Program-made: the position numbers and the translations under genes
Assembly: GCA_050303435.1 (NCBI GenBank)
Contig: JBNLBT010000117.1
Coordinates: 1 to 9,746 of the forward strand
Reading direction: 5' to 3'
Origin: JBNLBT01 sp050303435
GTDB lineage: Bacteria > Pseudomonadota > Gammaproteobacteria > Xanthomonadales > Marinicellaceae
Length of the DNA stretch: 9,746 nt
Notes under the pieces: model-generated
The model's database searches: none
Seen by the model: only the letters and a program-made list of their open reading frames with translations
Told to the model about the DNA's origin: nothing
Shown: positions 1 to 5,767 of the stretch, one piece after another
Numbering within the stretch: position 1 is the stretch's first letter
How the letters are laid out: the number at the start of each line of letters is the position of its first letter

Positions 1-87
1 CGCACCGGCTGGCAGGGCATCGTGCGTGAGCAACTCGATGCCGCACACAAACCCTGCAACTTCGTCGCCACGCTGCGATCAGAGTAA
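1..87 (+). CDS. 3' end of an unidentified gene (partial)
   Basis: Frame 1 is open from the first base to a TAA at 85-87 and gives 28 residues that begin RTGWQGIVREQ and end FVATLRSE. The codons are GC-rich at third positions, like those of the confirmed genes, and the next gene has its own promoter after the stop. This supports a real gene cut by the left edge. I do not recognise the family from so short a tail, and there is no membrane segment or known motif in it. The reading is the natural one for the region, but a chance open frame of 28 codons cannot be excluded. Confidence 0.5.
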   Translation, partial: RTGWQGIVREQLDAAHKPCNFVATLRSE

Positions 88-161
88 GTTCTTACATCGC
101 ACTTCACCGGGCTTGAGCGCGCGCACGTCCGATTTGAGATGAAGCCACACCCCGGCTCGCG

Positions 162-167
162 TATAAT
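162..167 (+). promoter_or_regulatory. Consensus -10 box (TATAAT) for the methyltransferase-like gene
   Basis: TATAAT lies 29 bases before the chosen start codon, in the 109-base gap between the upstream partial gene and the methyltransferase-like gene. At normal spacing there is no good -35 hexamer. TTGAGA at 134-139 resembles one but sits 22 bases away, which is too far. The -10 match is perfect, so a sigma-70 promoter with a weak -35 is likely, starting transcription near 173-175. The rest of the gap shows nothing else I can name. Confidence 0.6.
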
Positions 168-184
168 GTGGGGTTTTTAACATC

Positions 185-188
185 GAGG
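185..188 (+). promoter_or_regulatory. Ribosome binding site that favours the ATG at 197
   Basis: GAGG at 185-188 is the only Shine-Dalgarno-like match upstream. It is 8 bases from the ATG at 197 but only 2 bases from the in-frame ATG at 191. The second ATG is therefore the better start, and it gives a conventional signal peptide beginning MKS. Confidence 0.6.
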
Positions 189-196
189 TAATGTCC

Positions 197-949
197 ATGA
201 AAAGCTTGAGTATCCTGTTCATGCTGTTGTCCGGCGCGGTTTTGGCCGATGAGTTTGCCGCCACCGAAGAAAAAATCAAGGCGGCCATGCAGGGCGAGGT
301 TCGCACGCAGGCGGAAAAAGACCGCGACCGCAACCGCATGCCGGTGCAAACCCTGGAATTTTTTGGTCTGCGCGACGACATGAAAGTCATCGAACTGCTG
401 CCCGGCGGCGGCTGGTACACCAAAATCCTGGCGCCGGTGTTGCGCGACAACGGTGAGCTGTATGTGGCCATCGGCACCGGCCGTGTAAAAGACAGCCTGC
501 TGGGTGAGAGCGGCTTTGACCGGGTCAAAGTCATCGCCGAAGACGCCAAAGTCGAGCGCAAGCCGGGTGATCGTCTGTACAGCCTTGAAATGGACGGCCT
601 GGGCGTCAAAAAAGCCGACATGGTGCTGACCTTCAGAAACTACCACAACTTCAGTGAATCCGGACGCCGCGCCATGAACGAAGCGGTTTGGGACGCGCTC
701 AAACCGGGTGGCATCTACGCCGTGGTGGATCACACCCGACGCCACATGCAGGGCGAGAACGACGAGAATCGCCGGCGCATCGACCCGGTGCTGGCGATCA
801 AGGAAATACAGGACGCCGGCTTCATTCTGGTGGACTACGCGGACCTGCACTACCGCCTGGACGATGAGCTGGTTTATGAAGTGGGCCGCCGTTCGGTCAG
901 TGGCAACACCGACCGCTTCACCCTGAAATTCAAGAAAGTCAAAAAATAA
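197..949 (+). CDS. Exported class I SAM-dependent methyltransferase-like protein
   Basis: This is a 250-residue protein with a Rossmann-type methyltransferase core. Residues 64-75 (VIELLPGGGWYT) are the glycine-rich SAM motif I of the predicted methyltransferase group COG4798, in which the PGGGWYT form is typical. LTFRNYHNF near 144-152 and LKPGGIYAVVDH at 168-179 match the later core strands and the family's post-motif region. Residues 1-17 form a short signal peptide (positive start, LSILFMLLSGAVLA) with an AxA-like site before DEF at 18-20. That predicts export to the periplasm, although a retained membrane anchor is possible. The start at 197 is chosen over 191 because of the ribosome site. 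The gene stands alone, with its own -10 box and a hairpin after its stop. The substrate is unknown. The fold call is firm; enzymatic activity outside the cytoplasm, where SAM is not expected, is doubtful. Confidence 0.85.
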   Translation: MKSLSILFMLLSGAVLADEFAATEEKIKAAMQGEVRTQAEKDRDRNRMPVQTLEFFGLRDDMKVIELLPGGGWYTKILAPVLRDNGELYVAIGTGRVKDSLLGESGFDRVKVIAEDAKVERKPGDRLYSLEMDGLGVKKADMVLTFRNYHNFSESGRRAMNEAVWDALKPGGIYAVVDHTRRHMQGENDENRRRIDPVLAIKEIQDAGFILVDYADLHYRLDDELVYEVGRRSVSGNTDRFTLKFKKVKK

Positions 950-962
950 TCGCCGCTGAATA

Positions 963-981
963 CGGCCCGGTTGGGCTTTTT
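963..981 (+). terminator. Possible rho-independent terminator after the methyltransferase-like gene
   Basis: GGCCC (964-968), the loop GGTT and GGGCT (973-977) form a short GC-rich stem with a closing G-U pair. The stem runs into five T residues (977-981), 14 bases after the stop codon. Flanking CTGAA (956-960) and TTCAG (980-984) could extend the structure. The stem is short, so efficiency may be modest. On the opposite strand no T run follows, so it should act only on the plus-strand transcript. Confidence 0.45.
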
Positions 982-1002
982 CAGTGACGAGGAAACCATT
1001 GC

Positions 1003-1040
1003 AAGCCCCGGCGAGTGCTTCAGTCGGTCGCCGGGCGCTT
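1003..1040. repeat. Strong inverted repeat enclosing the stop codon of the membrane-protein gene
   Basis: AAGCCCCGGCGA (1003-1014) pairs with TCGCCGGG (1028-1035) and GCTT (1037-1040). This gives a 12-base-pair stem with one bulged base (1036) and a 13-base loop. The minus-strand stop codon (1020-1022) sits in the loop. Neither strand has a T run after it, so it is not a textbook terminator. It could protect the 3' end of the minus-strand message, assist rho-dependent ending, or separate two converging transcripts. These roles are inferred from position. Confidence 0.5.
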
Positions 1041-2927
1041 CACTTCACGCAACAGCAACCGCGCTTCATCTAACATCACTTCGATCCGCCCACTGTCGCG
1101 CAAGTCGTTCATCAGCGATGCCTTTTCCGGCTCCGAATCCAGCTGCTGTTTCCAGTAATTGAACAAATAAAGCGCCCGGTGCCGCTGCAAATGCATCAGT
1201 GAACCGCGCCATTGCCCGTTGGCAGACGGCCACAGGCGCAAGGCCAGGCGCGCATTGCCTTCGGCCTTGTACGCGATCAAGGCCTCAATTCGGCCGTTGT
1301 CAACCGTGGCGATGATCGGCAAGGGGTCTTTGTCGGGATTGACTTTGAGCGCCTGATACAGCGCCGACCAGGTGGCCGGCTCGGTGAATTGCCAATCGCG
1401 TTGCTGCAACGCCGCCTGCAACACCGCCAAGTCTCCTTCATAGACGATGTCCAGCGCTTGCTGGTTGCGGTTGATCCAGTCGGTGCGGGTGGTGTGGCCA
1501 TTTGCGGCGTTCAATGTCAGCACCGGTTTGGACTCAAGCGTTGTGTTGGCCATCCACAGGCCGGTCAGCGTCGAGCCCAGCAACAGCCCGAGCAAAAACA
1601 CCAGAATCAGGGGCCGCGCCAGAAACTGCTTGCGGCTGTGGGTGCGGAAGGCCACGCCGGTGCCCAGCGCCATGAGGCTGGCGGCAAACACCGAAATCAA
1701 TGCACCACCGAGGCTTTGGCGGAAGAAAAACAATTGGGCAAAGGACACCAGCAGCACCAGCACACCAGAAAACACATACGGCCAGCTGCGCCAGCGCGTC
1801 GGGTAGGCGCCGGCACTGAGAATCGCCCAGAAACCGCTCATGGCGACAAACAGTGACAGGCGGCTGTCGAGCAACCAGCCGGTGGCGCTGTGCGCGGAGG
1901 TGAACTGCACCACCAGCGACAGCAGCCAGGCGCTGGCCAGCACAAACAGCCAGTGGTAAAATGCCAGCATCAGGCGCCGGTGCAGCAACCACGCCGACAA
2001 TAAAACAGCGCTCATGATCAGGGTGAGGTCGTGCCCCAGCCACAGCAGCCAGCGCACCGGCGTTTCCGTCCAGGGGTTGTGAAAGGCGTGAAAGAACTGT
2101 TCGGTGGCGCGATTCCAGTTGCGCAACAGATCAATGTTGGCCAGCGAGGTGATCAAAAGCGCGGTGACCACCAGAATCACAGCGCTCATGGCCGCCAGGG
2201 TGCCTTTTTCCGGTTTGCGCGGGTCCACCAGGCCCGCAGTGAAGCGGCCCAGTCGCGGGTGTTTTTGTGACCACACCAGCGCACGGCTGAGCACATGATA
2301 GGCTTTCGGCACCGCCCATTTGTACACCAGGCCCACCAGCCAGTACACCAGCCACACACCGACCACCAGCATGCCGATCAACAGGGCCAGTTTGCCGGCC
2401 ACCTGGGCGATCGATTGCATGGATTTGCCAAAGGCCACGCCCGGCAGGATGTAAAACGGCGCCCACAGGATTGAAGCCACAATGGAAATCATCAGGTAGC
2501 GCCGCACCGGCATGCCCATGACCCCGGCGATGGCCGGTATCACCGGACGAATCGGTCCGACAAAACGGCCGATGAACACGCTCTTGCCGGCGTGCTTGCG
2601 GAAATACGCCTTGCCGGCTTCTATGCTGCGGGGGAAGCGGTTGATGGGCCACACGTTGAGCAGGTTGTGGCGATAGCGGTGACCGATCCAGAAGCTCAGA
2701 CCATCGCCGCAGAAGCCCCCCAGCGAGGACCAGAACCAGGCTGATCCCAGATCAATGACGCCCAAACCGATCAGGGCGCCCAGTGACACCAGAAAGGCGG
2801 CGCCGGGAAATATGATGCCCACCAGCAACAGCGATTCGGCAAACGCCACCAGATAAATGATCACCCCGACCCAATTGGGGTGCGCTTGAATCCAGAGGTT
2901 CAGTGATTGGATCCAGCCGGTCTCCAT
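1020..2927 (-). CDS. DedA-family membrane protein with degenerate PAP2 and LssY_C domains
   Basis: This is a 635-residue multi-pass inner-membrane protein in three parts. Residues 1-205 are a DedA (SNARE-associated) domain. It has E31, the IIFPG segment at 38-42, GD near 74-75, and the family signature at 118-135 with R121, P125, R127 and P131, the arginines needed for transport in E. coli DedA proteins. Residues about 245-460 are six or so further membrane segments in the place of a PAP2 phosphatase domain. The PSGH motif is reduced to MSGF (363-366), and there is no histidine at all between 346 and 430, so phosphatase activity is improbable. Residues about 470-635 are a soluble LssY_C-type domain (DIVYEGDL, then LPIIATVDNGRIEAL). 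DedA proteins recycle lipid carriers such as undecaprenyl phosphate, so a role in envelope lipid handling is inferred. The gene starts two bases after the hemL stop with no clear ribosome site, which suggests translational coupling. Confidence 0.87.
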   Translation of the reverse strand: METGWIQSLNLWIQAHPNWVGVIIYLVAFAESLLLVGIIFPGAAFLVSLGALIGLGVIDLGSAWFWSSLGGFCGDGLSFWIGHRYRHNLLNVWPINRFPRSIEAGKAYFRKHAGKSVFIGRFVGPIRPVIPAIAGVMGMPVRRYLMISIVASILWAPFYILPGVAFGKSMQSIAQVAGKLALLIGMLVVGVWLVYWLVGLVYKWAVPKAYHVLSRALVWSQKHPRLGRFTAGLVDPRKPEKGTLAAMSAVILVVTALLITSLANIDLLRNWNRATEQFFHAFHNPWTETPVRWLLWLGHDLTLIMSAVLLSAWLLHRRLMLAFYHWLFVLASAWLLSLVVQFTSAHSATGWLLDSRLSLFVAMSGFWAILSAGAYPTRWRSWPYVFSGVLVLLVSFAQLFFFRQSLGGALISVFAASLMALGTGVAFRTHSRKQFLARPLILVFLLGLLLGSTLTGLWMANTTLESKPVLTLNAANGHTTRTDWINRNQQALDIVYEGDLAVLQAALQQRDWQFTEPATWSALYQALKVNPDKDPLPIIATVDNGRIEALIAYKAEGNARLALRLWPSANGQWRGSLMHLQRHRALYLFNYWKQQLDSEPEKASLMNDLRDSGRIEVMLDEARLLLREVKRPATD

Positions 2928-2929
2928 GT

Positions 2930-4213
2930 TCAGCCGGTCAAGTCGGCAAACGCGGCGTGTGCGGCCTGCAGCGTGTCCTCAATCACCGCTTCGGTGTGCG
3001 CCGCACTGACGAATCCAGCCTCGTACATGGACGGCGCCAGATAGACGCCGCGATCCAGCATGGCATGGAAAAACCGCTTGAACTGTTCTGCGTTGCACTG
3101 TTCAAGGTCGGCAAAAGACCGCACCGGCCGCGCACAGAAAAACAGCCCGAACATGCCGCCTTTGTGGACCCCGTGAAAGGCCACACCGGCGGCTTCTGCA
3201 GCGGTCTCAAGACCCTTCACCAGCTGCGCCGTGCGGGCCGCCAACTGATCATAGAAACCGGGCTGTGATATCAATTCAAGCATCGCCTGACCGGCCGCCA
3301 TGGCGACCGGATTGCCGGACAGGGTGCCGGCCTGATACACCGGGCCTGAAGGGGCGATGTGATCCATGATTTCGGCTTTACCACCAAAGGCGCCGACCGG
3401 AAAACCGCCGCCGATGACTTTGCCGAAGGTGCTCAAATCCGGTTTGATGCCGTACACCGACTGGGCGCCGCCGAGCGCCACCCTGAATCCGGTCATGACC
3501 TCATCAAAGATCAGCACGCTGCCGTGCCGGTCACATAAGGCGCGCAGGGCGTCCATCCAGGCCTGGTCGGGCAGAATCATGTTCATGTTGCCGGCGATCG
3601 GTTCAATGATCACCGCGGCCAGTTGGTCACCGCATTCGGCAAACAACCGCTCAACAGCGGACACGTCGTTGTAAGGCAGGGTCAGGGTCAGATCCGCCAC
3701 CGCCGCCGGCACGCCCGGCGAGCCGGGGATGCCCAGGGTCAACACACCGCTGCCGGCCTCAACCAAAAAGGAATCGGCGTGGCCGTGATAGCAGCCGGAA
3801 AACTTGACGATTTTATCGCGGCCGGTGTAGCCGCGGGCCAGCCGAATCGCACTCATGGTGGCCTCGGTGCCGGAGTTGACCATGCGCACGCGCTGCAGCG
3901 AAGGCACCAGTTCGCACATGCGGCGCGCCAGATCCACTTCACCGGCCACCGGCGCGCCAAAACTCAGACCACGATCCACCGCCGCGTGCACCGCTTCAAG
4001 CACCTCGGGGCGCCCGTGACCGGCGATCATCGGACCCCAGCTGCCAATGTAATCAATGTATTTGCGACCTTCCACGTCGTACAGATGGGCGCCGCTGGCG
4101 TGTTCAATGAAGCGCGGTTCTCCACCCACCCCTTTGAACGCCCGAACCGGCGAATTGACACCGCCGGGAATGTATTGTTTGGCCTGACTGAATAGCGCGC
4201 TGTTGTTCAGCAT
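2930..4213 (-). CDS. hemL: Glutamate-1-semialdehyde 2,1-aminomutase
   Basis: HemL converts glutamate-1-semialdehyde to 5-aminolevulinate, the last step of the C5 pathway from glutamyl-tRNA. It is a cytoplasmic, PLP-dependent class III aminotransferase. The 427-residue length and the start (SQAKQYIPGGVNSPVRAF at 9-26) are those of the family. The cofactor lysine is K265 in STFGKVIGGGFPVGAFGG. D237 in FDEVMTGFR should contact the pyridine nitrogen, and NSGTEATM at 113-120 is the phosphate and substrate region. All expected residues are present, so it should be active. It leads a two-gene minus-strand unit, two bases ahead of the DedA-type gene, and is transcribed divergently from the ggt-like gene. 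Its promoter overlaps that of its neighbour. The identification is secure. Confidence 0.98.
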   Translation of the reverse strand: MLNNSALFSQAKQYIPGGVNSPVRAFKGVGGEPRFIEHASGAHLYDVEGRKYIDYIGSWGPMIAGHGRPEVLEAVHAAVDRGLSFGAPVAGEVDLARRMCELVPSLQRVRMVNSGTEATMSAIRLARGYTGRDKIVKFSGCYHGHADSFLVEAGSGVLTLGIPGSPGVPAAVADLTLTLPYNDVSAVERLFAECGDQLAAVIIEPIAGNMNMILPDQAWMDALRALCDRHGSVLIFDEVMTGFRVALGGAQSVYGIKPDLSTFGKVIGGGFPVGAFGGKAEIMDHIAPSGPVYQAGTLSGNPVAMAAGQAMLELISQPGFYDQLAARTAQLVKGLETAAEAAGVAFHGVHKGGMFGLFFCARPVRSFADLEQCNAEQFKRFFHAMLDRGVYLAPSMYEAGFVSAAHTEAVIEDTLQAAHAAFADLTG

Positions 4214-4217
4214 GGTG

Positions 4218-4222
4218 TCCCT
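4218..4222 (-). promoter_or_regulatory. Ribosome binding site of hemL
   Basis: Read on the minus strand, AGGGA ends four bases before the hemL ATG (4213-4211). It is a partial Shine-Dalgarno match at slightly short spacing. It supports this start, which also gives the standard HemL N-terminus. Confidence 0.5.
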
Positions 4223-4239
4223 GCATTGAAATTCGACCT

Positions 4240-4268
4240 ATTATAAAACTTTTGACATTAAATGTGCA
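4240..4268 (-). promoter_or_regulatory. Predicted hemL promoter
   Basis: On the minus strand a perfect TATAAT lies at 4245-4240. At 17 bases upstream the hexamer TGCACA (4268-4263) matches four of six -35 positions. Transcription would begin near 4233 and leave a leader of about 20 bases. The element interlocks with the promoter of the divergent ggt-like gene. Confidence 0.6.
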
Positions 4269-4279
4269 TGGCATACAAT
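4252..4279 (+). promoter_or_regulatory. Near-consensus sigma-70 promoter for the ggt-like gene
   Basis: A perfect -35 box, TTGACA (4252-4257), is followed after 16 bases by TACAAT (4274-4279), a five-of-six -10 match. The predicted transcription start is near 4286, about 17 bases before the ATG at 4303. This is the best promoter in the window. Its -35 box lies inside the spacer of the opposing hemL promoter. Confidence 0.75.
4255..4265. promoter_or_regulatory. Palindrome shared by both divergent promoters (possible operator)
   Basis: ACATT, a central A, then AATGT form an 11-base perfect palindrome. It covers the end of the ggt -35 box and part of its spacer, and it reaches the predicted hemL -35. 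A dimeric regulator bound here would affect both genes. No known regulator site is recognised, and in an AT-rich promoter gap an 11-base palindrome can occur by chance. Confidence 0.3.
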
Positions 4280-4302
4280 CGCAGTTTTGCCCCGGAAACG
4301 AC

Positions 4303-5724
4303 ATGCCCCAGACAGACGCCGTGGCCGCCGGTCATCCCCTCACGGTGCAGGCCGCCGAGATCGCCCTGAACGCGGGCGGCAACGCATTTGATGCCGCGCT
4401 GGCAGCGTTGTTCATGTCGTTTGTCTGTGAGCCGCTGCTGTCCTCACCCGGGGGTGGCGGTTTTCTGTTGGCCGCGCCGCGCGAGGGCGAAGCGACGCTG
4501 TTTGATTTTTTTTCCAACACACCGTTCCTGCCAGCGCCTGATTCGGGGCTGGATTTCTATCCCATCGACGGCGATTTCGGTCCGACACGTCAACAATTTC
4601 ACATCGGTCACGGCGCCAGCGCAGTGCCGGGGGTGCCGGCCGGCATCCACGCGGTGCACGGCCGCCTGGGCAGCCGGCCGTTGCACGCGCTGGCGGCGCC
4701 GGCGATTGAGGCGGCGCGCACCGGCGTGCGCATCAACCGGCAACAGGCCCACGTCGGCGACATCCTCAAACCGGTGATCGGCGCCAGCGATTCGGCGCGC
4801 ACGCTGTTCAGTGACTACCGCATGGACGCCACCTGGCGCAATCCACAACTGGCCGATTTTCTCGAGCAACTGAGCGATCGACCGGCGGCGTGGTTTTATC
4901 GCGATGATCCGATGCATCACGCCTGCCGGCTGGCCGCACAGCACGGGGGCCTGCTGCGGGAGGAAGACTTCAGTGCCTACGCCTGCATGCAACGGACACC
5001 ACTCAAGCACCGCAGCGGCTCGGCCACGATACTGAGCAACGGCGGGCCCAGCACCGGCGGCCGCCTGATCATTGCCCAATTGCAACACGCTGAAAAGCAC
5101 CACCCGCACCCGGACTGGCTGATCGACGCCATGCTGCACGCCGATCGCTGCAAGCGCGACGAAGGATTTGTTGTCAAGCGCGGCACCACGCACATCAGCG
5201 TCGCCGACGCGCAAGGCAATCTGGCCGCCTTGACGGTGTCCAATGGCGAGGGCAATGGCCACGTGTTGCCGGGCGGCGGTTTCATGCTGAACAATTTTCT
5301 TGGCGAGGAAGACATCAATCCGCGCGGCTTCTTCAGCGGCGCACCGGGCCAGCGCATGGCCTCCATGATGGCCCCCACCGTGATCCTCGATGGCGAGACG
5401 CGCTGGGCGCTGGGCGCCGGCGGCTCCAACCGCATCAAGACCGCTCTTTTTCAAGTCATCTGGCACCTGTTGCGTGACCGCTGGACGCTGGCACGCGCCA
5501 TCGCCCACCCGCGCATGCATTGCGAAAACGGTCACCTGGATTGTGAGCCGGGCCTCGATTCGGAGCGGCTCAGCGGCTGGTTGAAGAAAGTCGACAGCCA
5601 CACCCTCTGGAAGGCGCAGAGCCTGTATTTTGGCGGCGTCAACGCGGTGCAAAGCGGCCCCACGGTGAGCGCCATCGGCGATGCCCGGCGGCGCGGTTGC
5701 GGTTTGGTCAATTGCCGCGTTTAA
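4303..5724 (+). CDS. Gamma-glutamyltransferase-like Ntn hydrolase, compact form
   Basis: This 473-residue protein belongs to the gamma-glutamyltranspeptidase family, self-cleaving N-terminal nucleophile hydrolases that act on glutathione and other gamma-glutamyl compounds. HPLTVQAAEIALNAGGNAFDAA (11-32) and SPGGGGFLL (48-56) match the large subunit. GTTHISV (294-300) is the processing site, with T295 the expected new N-terminus and nucleophile; LNNFLGEEDINP (329-340) and GAGGSNRI (371-378) match the small subunit. Cleavage would give about 294 and 179 residues, against roughly 366 and 190 in mature E. coli GGT, so the shortening is in the large subunit, mainly just before T295. The usual DFRE arginine that binds the glutamyl carboxylate is replaced (DFFS, 68-71). 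There is no signal peptide, so a cytoplasmic location is likely, unlike periplasmic E. coli GGT. The ATG at 4303 is chosen because the longer frame begins inside the -35 box; GGAAA (4294-4298) is a weak ribosome site. The family is secure but the substrate is not. Confidence 0.88.
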   Translation: MPQTDAVAAGHPLTVQAAEIALNAGGNAFDAALAALFMSFVCEPLLSSPGGGGFLLAAPREGEATLFDFFSNTPFLPAPDSGLDFYPIDGDFGPTRQQFHIGHGASAVPGVPAGIHAVHGRLGSRPLHALAAPAIEAARTGVRINRQQAHVGDILKPVIGASDSARTLFSDYRMDATWRNPQLADFLEQLSDRPAAWFYRDDPMHHACRLAAQHGGLLREEDFSAYACMQRTPLKHRSGSATILSNGGPSTGGRLIIAQLQHAEKHHPHPDWLIDAMLHADRCKRDEGFVVKRGTTHISVADAQGNLAALTVSNGEGNGHVLPGGGFMLNNFLGEEDINPRGFFSGAPGQRMASMMAPTVILDGETRWALGAGGSNRIKTALFQVIWHLLRDRWTLARAIAHPRMHCENGHLDCEPGLDSERLSGWLKKVDSHTLWKAQSLYFGGVNAVQSGPTVSAIGDARRRGCGLVNCRV

Positions 5725-5733
5725 TGCTACACT
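5725..5733 (+). promoter_or_regulatory. Extended -10 promoter element for hemX-hemY
   Basis: TGCTACACT, immediately after the ggt-like stop codon (5722-5724), fits an extended -10 (TGn plus a hexamer matching four of six positions). Only a poor -35 (TTGGTC, 5704-5709) is present at 18 bases, which is usual for extended -10 promoters. Transcription would start near 5740, leaving a leader of about 28 bases. GCTaCACTGTGcAGC (5726-5740) is an imperfect palindrome across it. Read-through from ggt is also possible, since no terminator is seen. Confidence 0.5.
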
Positions 5734-5767
5734 GTGCAGCGATACCCCTGCGATCCAGCAACCCGTC

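Noticed and set aside
104..850. 248-codon minus-strand frame opposite the methyltransferase-like gene
   Set aside because: It has no recognisable domain. The plus strand carries a signal peptide, motif I, a promoter and a ribosome site.
4252..4302. Upstream TTG start adding 17 residues to the ggt-like protein
   Set aside because: The TTG is the first part of the TTGACA -35 box and lies before the predicted transcription start.
4506..4513. Run of eight T at the DFFS codons of ggt, suspected of a sequencing frameshift that removed the DFRE arginine
   Set aside because: The frame is consistent with the family on both sides, and DFF forms are, as I recall, normal in a GGT subgroup.
5681..5767. 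Longer hemX start at 5681
   Set aside because: It would overlap the end of ggt and lie upstream of the extended -10. The ATG at 5768 gives the usual acidic N-terminal tail.
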